From: Adiantum capillus-veneris
Lineage: Eukaryota; Streptophyta; Polypodiopsida; Polypodiales; Pteridaceae
Direction: 5' to 3'
NCBI GenBank assembly: GCA_014529385.2
Contig: CM043957.1
Span: 67,353,503-67,417,502, forward strand
DNA length: 64,000 nucleotides
The stretch's first letter is position 1; the number at the start of each line of letters is the position of its first letter. The translations under genes and the position numbers were made by a program. The notes beneath the pieces were generated by a model. It ran no database searches. It had not been told where the DNA came from and was given only the letters and a program-made list of their open reading frames with translations. Below are positions 49,501-60,433 of this stretch, in pieces.

Positions 49501-51027
49501 GGCTAAGAAGAAAGAGGTTGGTTCCACCAGTACAAATGCACCTATTGTTGAGTCTTCTGTGAAAGGAAACTGTGATACTAATGCTCATCTAGAATGGGCT
49601 TTAAGTGCGGCGTGTACCTATAATCTTGCTGTCCAGAAAGCATGCATGTCAGTTGCTGTAGCTACACATGTGTTGTATTTTGACAGTGGTGCTACAAAGA
49701 ACATTACCTCACATCGTGATTTGTTCATCTCTCTTGAGTCTATCCCTTAGGGGAATTCAATTACCTGTGTCAACAATGCCTCTTATCTGGTTCAAGTTGT
49801 TGGAAAGATTGTGCTTACTACTGCAAATGGCAGTTCTTTCACACTTGTTGATGCATTGTATGTACCTGGGATCAAGAAGACTCTTTTGTCTATATCTGCA
49901 CTTGCTAGACTTGGTCTTGTAGTCAAATTTGTGGATGACAGATGTACAATACATGATCTCACTTTTGGTGATGAAATTGTTGCATTTGGCATTTTATGTT
50001 GTGGGCTGTATAAGCTCACTTTGTATGACAAGTGTGGACAAAATTTTGCAAATTCAATTGTGGACACAAAGGATATTTCAGATGCAAAACTTTGGCATCC
50101 ACATTTTGGACATCTGAATTTTTCCAGTTTGTTGTGTTTAAAGAAATCTGGTATAGTTGCTTCTTTGCCACCTCTTGCAGCACCTGTCAAACATTTTTGT
50201 GAAGGCTATATTTTGGGTAAGATGCAGCGTTCAAAGTTTCCAAAGGATGGTTTAGTTAGGGCCACATGTAGATTGCAGCTTGTGCATAGTGATGTTTGTG
50301 GGCCCATGCGAACTCTGTCCTTGGGCAATTACCTTTACTTTGTGACTTTCACTCATGATTACTCCAAGCGTGCATGGATATTTATGCTTAAAGAGAAGTC
50401 CGAAGTATTTATGTGCTTCAAACAATTTTTTGTTATGGCTCAAAATGTACTATGGGCACCCTCCGTTCCGATTGAGGGGGGGAGTATATGTCTCATGAAT
50501 TTAATGCATTTTTTGCTAGTTGTGGGATGATACACCAATGTACAGTTCCTTATACGCATCAACAAAATGGTGTTGCTGAGAAAAAAAATAGGTCACTTAC
50601 AAAAATGGCACGATGTATGGTCAAAAGTCAAACTTTTCCGCATTTTTTTTGGCTTGAGGCCATCATGTGTGCCACTTATGCACTTAACTGGTGTCCTACA
50701 AAAGCTTTGCACTCTATTACTCCATATGAAGCATGGCATGATAAAAAACCTTCTATTGAGCACATTCATGTTTTTGGTTGTTTGGCATATAATTTGGTGC
50801 CGCAAACACAATGCAAAAAATTGGATGATAAAATTGTCAAATGTATTTTTGTTCGTTGTAGTGCTGAAATCAAAGGTTACAAGTTATATCATCCACAAAC
50901 AAAGTGTATCTTGATCTCATGGGATGTTGTGTTTGTGGAAGATTCTATTCAGTCCTTGTTGTCATGTACTAGAGACAATAATGTCAGCTCACAGGACATT
51001 TATGACATTGTTGCCTCTTTCGAGTAA
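49501..51027 (+). pseudogene. copia protease and integrase, copy 3
   Basis: The protease site LYFDSGATKNITS is in frame with gag. After a stop at about 49750, 49811-50530 carries the rest of protease, FGHLNFSSLL, the zinc part (EGYILGKMQ, one Cys changed to Tyr) and the core (VHSDVCGPMRTLSLGNYLYF, THDYSKRAWI). A frame change occurs at the 7-G run near 50475-50481. 50488-51027 continues with HEFNAFFASCG and NGVAEKKNRSLTKMARCM, keeping the catalytic Glu, then the copia C-terminal region. Confidence 0.85.
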
Positions 51028-52270
51028 TGGAAGTTCAAATGTAAATTCCAATGAGGCAAATGTACAGTCTATGGGGGTTTCTAAAAATGTTACGGATCAG
51101 CCTATTACTGATGCATATGTACATGATGTACTTGATGAGGAAGGGCTGAGAATGAGCAGGCTAGAGCTATGCCTAAATGGTTGGTGCATACTTTGTGTGA
51201 CAAAAAATTGGATGCACTTTGTCTAGCCGTACTCATTCAGGTTCTTGTCATGCATCTTATGCATCAGATTTTTATGCTTTGTCTATGTCTAACTTACATA
51301 ATGTTGAGGAACCATTATCTTTTGATGAAGCACATAATTCAAAAAACTGGATGGTTGCCATGCAATCAGAATATGATGCACTTGTAGAAAATGACACTTG
51401 GACTTTATGTGATTTCAAAAATGTCATTGGTGCAAAGTGGGTTTACAAGTTGAAATGCAAGCCGGATGGTGAAATTGATTGCTGTAAGGCTCGACTTCTT
51501 GCAAAAGGTTATGCACAACAAAAAGGCATAGATTACAAAGAGACTTTTGCTCACACTTGTTGTATGACTATATGACTACTGTGTGTTTTCTATGTGCATT
51601 GGCAGCTCATTTTGGTTCGAATGTACATCAATCCAACATTGTTACTTTTTTCTTGAATGGTGACATATTTGAGGAAGTTTATGTAACGCAGCCTCGCTGT
51701 TTTGTCAAGAAATGACAAGAGGATAAAGTGTGTAGATGTAAGAAAGCTTTGTATGGGTTGAAACAATCTCCTTGTGCTTGGTATGAGAAGACTAACACTC
51801 ATTTGGTCAAACGAGGCTTTTGTAATAGTCCAACAGAAAGCACATTGTATATAAAGCATGAAGGTGATGTACTTCTCATTGTGGCTTTCTATGTAGATGA
51901 TTTGCTGATCGCTAGACCAAATGAGAGACATATTGTTGAATTTAAGGCTAATTTGAATGCTACTTTCAAGATGAAAGATTTGGGGATGTTGCATCATTAC
52001 TTGGGTATACAGTTTAAGCAGTATGATGGTGGTATTACCTTGTGTCAGAGAAGTTACATAGAGACATTATAATGTAAGTTTGGACTTGAGGATTGCAAAC
52101 TTATTGCCACTCCCATGGAAATAGTTTTGAAATTGAGTCTTCATGATGCTATTGATCTTGACAATGTCACTCTTTACCAAACTATTGTTGGTTGCGTTAT
52201 TTATGTATGCAGCACAAGGCCAGATATTCAGTTTGCAGTCTCACATGTCAGTAGATTTATGCATAGCCCA
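51028..52270 (+). pseudogene. copia linker and reverse transcriptase, copy 3
   Basis: The linker (51028-51330) is frame-shifted. 51219-51575 shows NSKNWMVAMQSEYDALVEN, GAKWVYKLKCKPDG and ARLLAKGYAQQKGIDYKETFA. After breaks, 51728-52072 has ALYGLKQSPCAWYEK, YVDDLLIARPNERH and MKDLGMLHHYLGIQF. The catalytic Asp pair is intact. 52115-52270 continues to LYQTIVGCVIYVCSTRPDIQF and HVSRFMHS. Confidence 0.82.
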
Positions 52271-52830
52271 GGTTCTAAGCATTGGCAGGCTATCAAGAGG
52301 ATTTTTTGCTACTTGAGTGGCACTTTACATCTTGGCTTGTTTTATCCCAAGGGGAAATCATTGCTGCCAGATTTACATGCTTTTTGGACTCAGATTGGGT
52401 TAGTTGTTTTGACATGCAAGTGTCCACAAGTGGTTTTTGTTTCATACTTGGAAGTTCATGTGTATCATTGTTGAGCAAGAAGCAACCTACTGTGGCCACT
52501 TCTAGTTGTGAGGCTGAGTACAGGGTAGTCTTCACAGCTACAATTGAGTGTGTATGGCTCAGACGCCTTATGGTTGATTTGGGTGTTGGACAAGACACTG
52601 CCAACACTATCTACATTGACACTCACAGCACATTGGCAGTTGTGAGGAACCCAATTTTTCATACTCACACAAAGCACATTGAGGTGCATTACCACTATGT
52701 TAGGGAGTGCCTCTCAACATGAGATATCAGCTTGGCTTATGCACCAACACACGACAACCTTGCAGATATTTTCACAAAGGCATTGTCTCGTGAGAAGTTC
52801 AAAGCTTTTTGCAAAGCTTTGGGCTTACTC
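52271..52830 (+). pseudogene. copia RNase H, copy 3
   Basis: DLHAF, then FLDSDWVSCFDMQVSTSGFCF, SLLSKKQPTVATSSCEAEYRVVF and ECVWLRRLMVDLGVGQDTAN, followed by NPIFHTHTKHIEVHYHYVREC. A TGA at about 52720 interrupts, and DNLADIFTKALSREKFKAF ends pol in another frame. Among the best-preserved RNase H copies in the window. Confidence 0.82.
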
Positions 52831-52909
52831 ACCTTTGTGGATAGATCGAGTCCTCAGGGCATGGAACTTCCCTTTACTCTGTGTGCCAGTTGTTGTTCAC
52901 CGCATCACT

Positions 52910-52919
52910 CCAGGGGGAT
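52910..52919 (+). other. polypurine tract of copia copy 3
   Basis: CCAGGGGGAT directly before the 3' LTR. Confidence 0.85.
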
Positions 52920-53147
52920 TGTTACCATAGACATGTGGCAGTGATGTGTGTGAACACACTTAGGACCGTCGGTGCATTTTTTCCCTCACTAGGATGTTTT
53001 TCCCCCCGTGCATTGTACATACACCCATCATTCTAGGGCTATCAATCTTTCCATTGCACACTAAGTAATATACTCTCTATTGTGTGCCTTGAGCTTCCTT
53101 TGTCTTCTCCAAGTTGTGTGTGTTTTTCTGCAACCCTAATTCCAACA
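52920..53147 (+). repeat. 3' LTR of copia copy 3
   Basis: 228 bp, TGTTACCATAGACATG to AATTCCAACA, paired with 48028-48255. Confidence 0.95.
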
Positions 53148-53152
53148 TTCAA

Positions 53153-53811
53153 GACTTGTCGGATAGATGTTTAAGTTTTCTTGGGAGTATGGGAGGTTTT
53201 TAAATGTTTCTCATCTATCTTACTAACCTCTTCATCTTCATTACTTAATCACACTATGTAGAAAATACATTTAATTGGTAGATGAAGAGGTTAGCCCACT
53301 TTAAAATATGCCATTAACGTAGCATGTTTTTTATGCCTTCTCAAACAACCCATGACAAGGCAATTTGACATATGATGCAATGGAAATGGACTATGTACTT
53401 TGAGGATAGCAAAATTAACAAAATTAGAGAGAACATTTTTGTGAGACTACTTTGAGAACATAGAGGGTGAACTTAATAATGTAGCAACATAACCATAGTA
53501 CTTAATTAACTTGGCATGAACAATACTTTTTCAAGAGAGAGAGTTTAGAGAACTTGATAACAATTGAGGACCAGATTTATGTGGAGCCAGTCCCCCCTCC
53601 AATAGGCCTTTGTATTATAGATTCTCCCATCAAGAGAGACTTGGTACAATGTTTGGATTTGCATTCCATAGCCAAGAGTGTTGGTGTAGGCTCTCAACTT
53701 CCCTACTAGCTTGGAGAAGGAGTTGGAGCTCTTGCACTTTGCACTTCACACCATGAGTGTGTGTATGTGTGTGTGTGGTTTGGGGGGGGGGGGGGGGGAA
53801 GAGTTTACCCC
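53153..53811. other. no recognisable gene; poly-G run
   Basis: Resumes the sequence split by copia copy 3. Contains GT repeats and a run of 17 G at 53782-53798. No credible coding. Confidence 0.6.
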
Positions 53812-54648
53812 CCAAGCAACCCCCCTCCTTGCTTTGGTCGACCCCCTCTTTTAGCACTATCTTGTGTATGATTAGACCTCCTCAAGCTTGGCCAATCACA
53901 CGCTTAGTGCATATCAAGAAACTAGGGTAATCTTGGGACAAGTGTCCCCTTTCCCCTTTGAGAGACAGGACTTGATAAATGCAAAAAAAAAATAAAAAAA
54001 TAACTATCTAAATTATCATTGGACCCCTTGGGAGGCCGACCAATAGGCTTTAGGCACACCACGATGGCAACATGACGAGGGGCTTGACAAGTGTCCTATT
54101 TTCTTTCTTTGTACCAAGCTTGCCTTGTGTGAGAGGGTGTGTGTGTTCTCTCTCTAGCCCCTAGAATGAGGGCTTGCCCCCTCATGAGTAGGGATATGAT
54201 TTGACTTTTTTGAACACCTTTACCGTCAAGCACCTTAGTCATGGAGCACCTTAGCACCTTAGTCATTAAGAACCTCAAGCACCTTAGTCAGCAAGCATGA
54301 CAAGCACCTCAAGCACCTTAGTCAACAAGCATAACAAGCATCTCAAGCTTGGGTCGGGTTCCCACCTCAAGCACAACCCTAGCTTACCTAAGGTCAAAGG
54401 ACTTTAAACAATAACCTTTGGAGGTTTTTAATGAAGCTAACCCTAAGGTATTTAAGCTCCATTAGCAAGCCTTGCTCTTTGGCAGATCATCTCTCATTTG
54501 GACCCCTTTACCATTGGCCCCCTGTTGAGATAGACCCGTAAGCACATGTTTATATTCTAACCCTTGTTCCCGTCTATTCTCCCACATTAAATGATAAATT
54601 TAATATGAGAAAATCATTTGGGTTGGTTAGATATTAGATTTTATGACA
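53812..54648 (-). repeat. probable 3' LTR of element D (repeat copy 2)
   Basis: Second copy of the repeat at 31915-32767. Here its minus-strand start TGTCATAAAATC directly follows a purine tract (AAGAGAGAGGTAA, 54649-54661) downstream of an RT/RNase H remnant, as expected for a 3' LTR. It contains the clustered CACCTTAGTCA repeats (54230-54330). Confidence 0.65.
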
Positions 54649-54779
54649 TTACCTCTCTCTTGAAATCATAGTCATCCTCAACTATGAGGTAGAAGAGTTA
54701 AAGCCTTTGTCATTAGTCAATGTTTCTTAGCGGGTTGAGGATCCCTTTTTACCCTACGACATCATTCCAAGATAGATGA

Positions 54780-55904
54780 CTAATCCATTTGGTGCTTGGA
54801 AGACGTGGCTGCCTGTATCAATAATTGATTTTCAAACACCAAATGGTCCCCCAATAGATAGTGCTTCCATGTGTCTAGGACATGTAGAACAGCTAAAAGC
54901 TCTTTTTCATAAATGCCTAAGATCCATTCATCAGTATTGAGCCTCCGGCTCCCATATGCTATGGCATGCCCTTCTTGAAGAAAGACTGCTCCAAGGCAAT
55001 CACCACAAGCATCACTTTGGACCTCAAATGGCTTTGAGAGATCCGGAAGCATGAGGACTAGTTGGGAGGTAAGATTCTCTTTGATCTTGTCAAAAGCATT
55101 TTGCTCCTTAGCAGTCCATGAATACTTAACATTCTTCTTTGTTAAGTCATGTAATGGTCCTATTATTTCAGAGAATTTATCTATGAAGCGTCTACAATAT
55201 GCACACATACCAATAAAGCTTCTTAGCTCTTGTAGATTCCTTGGATTAGGCCATGCTTTTATTACCTCCAACTTTGATGGATCCATTTGGATACCATCTT
55301 GAGAGATAATATGACCTAAGTTTTGAATCTCTTGAAGGAAAATTTCTCTTTTCTTTTGATTGAAAAAAAGCTTGTTCTCCCTTAGTTTTTGAAAAATCAC
55401 TTGGAGATGTTGCTTGTGTTCCTCCAATGACTTGGAGTAGATGATATCATCAAAGAACACCCCAGTGAATTTGCGGTAGGGTCTAAAGATTTTCTCCATT
55501 AAATGATTGAATGTAGCTGGTATATTAGTCAACCCAGGCATGACTAAATATTCATAAAAGACCAAACGTTGGACGAAACGCGGTCTTTAGGATATCTTCA
55601 TCCACTATCCTTATTTGATGATAGCCACTTTTAAGGTCAATCCCACTGAAGTAGGTAGAGCCATATAGCTTATTAAACAAATCTTCTACTCGAGGCACGA
55701 AAAATCTGTTTTGATAGTGATATGGTTTAGTGCTCGATAGTCCACACACATATGATATGTACCATCTTTCTTTTGCACTAAAAGGACTGGAGAACACACT
55801 AAAAGGATTGGAGAACAAAAGGGAGAGGAGCTAGGCCTCACCATCCCTTTGTCTACCAACTTGTTACTTGTGTTGGCGGGTATGCCATGAGCGGATGCTA
55901 GCAT
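54780..55904 (-). pseudogene. reverse transcriptase and RNase H, element D
   Basis: The N-terminal frame (55904-55686) has [15 protein letters not shown], a 7-residue in-frame duplication ([14 protein letters not shown]) and [22 protein letters not shown]. The 55818-55552 frame has [28 protein letters not shown], and 55565-54780 (261 codons) runs from YEYLVMPGLTNIPATFNHLM to RNase H. The catalytic region reads VFFDDIIYSKS, one residue shorter than the usual FFDDILVYS. The thumb (LGHIISQDGIQMDPSKLEVI) and RNase H (FEVQSDACGDCLGAVF, YEKELLAVLHVLDTWKHYLLG) are good. It is cut after LLGDHLVF; no integrase follows before the PPT, so an internal deletion occurred. The upstream end abuts LTR C. Confidence 0.8.
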
Positions 55905-56489
55905 AGTGAGAGCAAAACCAATAACTCTATGTCAGCCAAGGACGAAGCTTAACCCGTAGGTGCATGGAAACAAGAAGATGGATGTTAAGCACCTTCTCGA
56001 CCTTCTAAGACAATATCTACTCGAGGAAACCAAATCTAAACGTTCTATGCACTAGTGAAAGCAACTCAACCTACAATGCTCATGCTATTAAAAATAGACC
56101 AAATGAATTTGAAACATCATGAAACTCATAGAAAACGCTCTCCTCAGCAAGAGATCATTAACCTATGGACTCTGACTTAATATCCTACCTCAAACCACCT
56201 CGTGCGACAATCACGTATAAAGACAGGCAACAAAATGCAGGTCAGCACTTTTCGTTTTGTATGGTCCTAATCCGTATCTCTACTCGCCATTAACCCACAC
56301 GTATAAAGAAATCACCAAACGGACACACAGTTTGCAAGAAAACCTCACCTGGAAGCTCGTAGGAACTTGCTTCGCAACAACACCGAAATTGTGCAAGCTC
56401 GGTGTTGGATTGAAGCCCTAGACGTTGCTAATTCATTGGTTGTGTCTCTTTTGCAATGGAGGTTTCATAGAGCACGTAGGGAAGAGAAG

Positions 56490-56490
<1 letters not shown>

Positions 56491-56564
<74 letters not shown>

Positions 56565-56587
56565 ACACACACACACACACACACACA
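56491..56587. repeat. compound (CT)n(CA)n microsatellite
   Basis: About 68 bp CT then about 24 bp CA, inside LTR C. Confidence 0.95.
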
Positions 56588-56646
56588 ACGCACAGTAAAC
56601 TTGGGATTTGATTAATTCAAAAGTTGGCTTAGGGTTTCAAAAATTG

Positions 56647-56656
56647 GCTTATATAC
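56647..56656 (-). promoter_or_regulatory. TATA box and telobox in LTR C
   Basis: The minus strand reads TGTATATAAGCC, followed 10-20 bases downstream by AAACCCTAA, a plant telobox-like motif. The two are arranged as in some plant promoters. Confidence 0.45.
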
Positions 56657-56782
56657 AATTCCTCCTTAGAGGCTTGTTCCCACAAAGAATTTTGGCCGCT
56701 CAAATATTACAAAAATTGTCATTTTGCTTCAAAAATAATGATACAAAAAGGTGGGAAAATCTCCTTCAGAGTTTGGCCGTCA

Positions 56783-56795
56783 AGACTCCCCCCTT
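56783..56795 (-). other. polypurine tract of element C
   Basis: The minus strand reads AAGGGGGGAGTCT, abutting the TG start of the LTR. Same core as the chromovirus PPT (GGGGGGAGT). Confidence 0.7.
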
Positions 56796-56865
56796 CCGCG
56801 TTCATGTCGTCTCTGACATGATGGGTCTTGATCTCTTGCTGTTGGTGGTAAAAGATGTCTTTGTG

Positions 56866-57760
56866 TCAATGGAACCCTTGGGGCTTTTGCAGCTTCAAGT
56901 ATGACTCGTACCTTATATTGCCCAAGGTGACTGTGGGGCTGAATATTTTTCTATCATAAGTAAAGAAGCTGGTGTAGAAGGCTTCCTCAAAAGCTTTCAT
57001 GTGGTAACTTGGTAAAAACATTACCCTTTGATGTAGCAGATGTAACACCTCCAGGGATGGCCTACTATAATCAAATGTCATTGTGGTGACAGAGTCGCCC
57101 ATTGATAGGATGGTTGAGTCCGTAGCTTTGGATGGTGCAAACACTTCAATGCAAGCCAGGAGGGTTTTGCATATTTTCTTGATCATCACACATGTCAAGT
57201 CTGGGGAGCCAGTGAAATCTTAACGGTGCCCTTTAAGGCTTTTACCATATAAGAGACACTTATTCTCTCTCCTTCCTTGAGTGGTGGCATAGATGGGTAA
57301 TTGAGCTAGGTGGGATGTCTCTTCAAGATTCTGAAGTGGTTTGCCCATGTGTGTACATGAGGGACTGGGCAAAATATATTGTCATCCCTTATAATTTTCG
57401 AGGCTTCCACCAATCACATTAGAAATTCGGGGTACTTGAGGAGCCACGCTTTTCTCCACCTTGGTTGGGAGTCCACTATTTTCATTGCAGTCTCTATATC
57501 TTTGATGTCTCCATCATATACTGGCTTCGTTTCTTCTGCTTTGAATCTCTTCTTTATCACCATCACTTCATACTTTAGGAGAGGATATGGGAGCAAAGGT
57601 TGCATCCATTCCTCCCCAAGCATATTTGTGGCAAGCCCTTGGACTCCTATAGAGTGCACATTCTTGTCTCCCATTCCAAGGCTGCCTTGTGGTGTTTTGC
57701 TGTGGACTTTTCTATCAAAATTTGGAGGCATGTCTCCTTCTATACAGTCAATGATTGCTC
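56866..57760 (-). pseudogene. C-terminal part of unknown ORF, element C
   Basis: Two open frames (57731-57414 and 57198-56866) follow the coiled-coil region. The first has KTPQGSLGMGDKNVHSIGVQG, WMQPLLPYPLLKYEVMVIKKRF and PRWRKAWLLKYPEFLM. The second has STILSMGDSVTTMTFDYSRP, HMKAFEEAFYTSFFTYDRKIF and LGNIRYESYLKLQKPQGFH, and ends at TGA 70 bp before the PPT. Composition is that of folded protein. I recognise no domain. It is the last coding unit before the 3' LTR. Confidence 0.5.
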
Positions 57761-58800
57761 TGCTTCTTCCTGTGTCTCTATCTATCTTTCTTGATGTTGC
57801 AGACCTTCTGCATCTTCAATAACTTCCAAGGGCTCGTCCCTCGATCACTGGGCCCTGATTCAGTTTCCTGTGTCCTTGCTTTGGCTATTTCTTGTTGTAA
57901 TTCTATTATCTGTTGTTGAGCAAGCATATCCTTTCTAGTAGCTTCTTGCGCTTGGTCCACCAACATCTGTTGCAGTGTAGACAATTGATGTTAATGCTCT
58001 TTGTGTTCTTTTTGAAGCTCTTGGTGTTCAGTCTTCATTCTTTCCTCCACGGCTAGAGATCCTTATTCCATATGCGTTCGTTGTCTTTGTTCTAGCCGTA
58101 ATTCCTTTTGGAGGGTAGTGATTTGTGCTTCCAAGTCTTGGACAGCTTGACTATCTGCCCCCGCACTTGCTCGTGCAGCCCTCGGGCTTGTCCTTAGTCT
58201 CTTGATTGTCAAGTCCTAGAGCTCTAAATTTGCTTTAAGCTCCAGCACTTCATCTTTCAGTGCCTCCAACTCATCTTCTGCTTTTTCTTTGTCTTCTTGG
58301 AGATTCTTTACCTCTCTCAAAACCTCTACCATTTCTAGTGTTAGACTATCTCGTCCACTCTCAAGCTTTACCTTAGTGTTGCAGTAAGACTCTCAAGCTC
58401 TTTTTCGGCTTCCTCAGCTTCAAGTGGGTAATTTGGATCATGATTGAAAGGTTATCATGTTCCATTTGCATATTTTCTTCTCTGGTATGCAGCATACTAT
58501 TTTCTCCAGCAATTGTTAGAGACCGCGTTCTGACTTTGTCAAGTATCTAATATGCGGCTCTTACATCATCTTCATTTACTGTAACCAAGTTTCTGGTCAA
58601 TGTCCTATTGATCAGACCAGAAAAGGGAACCTGATGTCCCATACTCAACATGACCCCTGCTACAGGTGCTCTCCACAAGCCAATGGTCTCCATTGTGTCA
58701 CTTGCGGGATGTGGACCAACCCTGGCACTCCAGGCTGTCGAGAATGCCTTTCTTGAGCTCTTCTTTGTGTTTCTTGGTCTAGCTGTGGTCCTTGTCTCTC
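57761..58800 (-). pseudogene. coiled-coil region of unknown ORF, element C
   Basis: The minus strand encodes a long heptad-like stretch with few stops: SLTLEMVEVLREVKNLQEDK, EDELEALKDEVLELKANLEL, QDLEAQITTLQKELRLEQRQ and STLQQMLVDQAQEATRK, then QQIIELQQEIAKARTQETE. Stops occur singly (for example at LEL-stop-DLTIK and HME-stop-GSLAV), which suggests one formerly continuous frame. Upstream is a globular piece (FSGLINRTLTRNLVTVNEDDV). The role is unknown; coiled coils would suit a structural or particle-assembly function. Confidence 0.6.
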
Positions 58801-58806
58801 CAGTTC

Positions 58807-59794
58807 CTATCTGGCAGTCGATGGTGGAATTGGAGTGTCGTAAACTACAGTAGAAGTCTCTACCATTGTATATTTGTCTTTAAGTAAGTCTTCATAGGTG
58901 TCTTTTTCCTTGTGTCTTGGTGGAGGTGCTGCCTCTTTTGTCCTTTTTGGTGAGGTTTGTGGTTGGGATGTAGAGGGTTTTGGACTTGAAGGAGGAGTAG
59001 AGGAGCCTGGTGGTGAAAGTGGTGGGGTTTTTTTTTTCTTGGTCACTTTCTTGACCCTTCTTAGCTAGAGGTTCCAGTGTTTTTTTCAGATTTTTCTTAA
59101 TGTCTTGTACCTCCTCCATTGTGAAGGGCTCTAAATTCTGTTGTTTGAGCACCTTTTCTATTTCTTCAGATGCTCAGATGTAGTGATCGGGTTGATCCTC
59201 AAGAGGTCTCGAGGAGCTTCTGTCGACTTTTGTTGGGTCTAGTACCCAGTACTCCTCAAAGTCTCCTTTTACATGTTCTACCCTGAATTGCTTAATCAAC
59301 CTCTTGATCCAATCGGCTTTTTGTTTGTGTGTCTCTTTGGGCCTTGTTTCTTTGATCACTTCCATTTTACCATTTTTCTTTGGATGTTCCTCAGGCTCTT
59401 CCTCTGGTACTGTCTCTAGTCTTCTCCGAAGTAGTGTGGTGACTAGTGGGTCTATTGCAATTACTGGTTCATCTTTTGTATTTTGCTTTAACTTGAACCA
59501 CTCATTCTGTGTTGGTGGATCAAGACATTGTCCTCTCATGTCGATGGCTTCATATGCAATCTTCATCAGTGTTTCTTCACCTCCAATGTACTTTGGCCTT
59601 TCTATGTCCATGTTGACCACTTGCTCATGCAGATATTGGGTGTAATTCAATTCTTTGGGCATAATTATTTTCAACACCCAAGTTATGGTAGTAGCCATTG
59701 TATGGGGATGTGTTGTGTACATTTGGGGTTGCTTGCTGCAAACATGGAAGTATTGGTTGTAGAGCTTGCAGATCTTTGCAGCTCTTGGGTCCAC
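58807..59794 (-). pseudogene. N-terminal part of unknown ORF, element C
   Basis: A 206-codon frame (59794-59174) begins MDPRAAKICKLYNQYFHV and contains MPKELNYTQYLHEQVVNMDIE, GGEETLMKIAYEAIDMRGQCL, a Glu/Pro/Lys-rich hinge and FRVEHVKGDFEEYWVLDPTK. After one stop the frame continues with KVLKQQNLEPFTMEEVQDIKKNL. The next frame (59046-58807) is a Pro/Ser/Thr/Lys-rich tail (PPLSPPGSSTPPSSPKPSTS). The 5' end is cut by chromovirus copy 3 at about 59790, so the true start is unknown. No known domain recognised. Confidence 0.5.
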
Positions 59795-60433
59795 GGCATC
59801 ACGCGGGCCTTCTGAGCACTTCCCATGTCTGTGGGCAGGTGCTTTCGACCACCACCCAAGGCGAGGTGAGCAAAGCTCGCACCTCGTGCTGCCTGCGAGC
59901 CCGCCATTGCCTGTGTGACTTTTTTTTTCACACCCAGTGGGCGCCCAACCCTTTGGGATTAGTGGCTACTCAATTTTTTTCCACAACCAAGGGTCGGTAC
60001 CCACAGCAGGGTACCCCCCCTCCCTCTTGTGACGCTTCGGGAAAAGCTTGGCATACCGACAAGCCAAGGCAGTCCGTGGCTCAAGGGCAAGGCCGGGAAA
60101 TACAAAGGGCAAGTTGCTAGTTCTGCTGCGTATACTCCATATTATTTTTTTGTAATTTCGTTCAAGTCACCTTCAAATTATCCAAAATACATTAGACCAG
60201 TGCAGTACGGGTGCTCAAGGCAAACACACCTACACTATTGGATTGTTTTCTTGGAACCCGGAGCAAGATTACATCCTCAACGGAAATTGGAGCACAAAAT
60301 TAGCAAGGCTAATTATTGGTATCAACGGGATTCTTTATTGGTATTTACTGATTGCGGTACATCCTACATCTACGGAACATATTGTTGACATCAGGGATTT
60401 TTCTTGCTATTCCTTTCACTGCACTGTGTCGCC
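59790..60433 (+). other. leader of chromovirus copy 3
   Basis: Non-coding. The hairpins are conserved in position but partly decayed: AACCCTTTGGGATT (59947-59960), GGTACCCACAGCAGGGTACC (59996-60015) and GACGCTTCGGGAAAAGCTT (60031-60049). The second keeps its GGTACCC arms despite changes elsewhere. Confidence 0.65.

Larger units (their letters stand above)
48028..53147 (+). mobile_element. Ty1/copia copy 3, complete insertion
   Basis: A 5.12-kb plus-strand element bounded by target-site duplication TTCAA (48023-48027, 53148-53152). LTRs are 228 bp each, with a Met-type PBS (one mismatch), PPT, and gag-PR-IN-RT-RH in order. Coding is interrupted by several stops and frame breaks. Same family as copies 1 and 2. 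Confidence 0.95.
55905..56782 (-). repeat. 3' LTR of element C
   Basis: The outer minus-strand start TGACGGCC at 56782 follows a PPT. The other end, near 55905, is where RT of element D breaks off. A block at 55928-55985 matches LTR B (GTCAGC-AAGGA-GAAGCT-ACCCG). Contains (CT)n at 56491-56558 and (CA)n at 56563-56587, and a TATA box. Confidence 0.6.
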
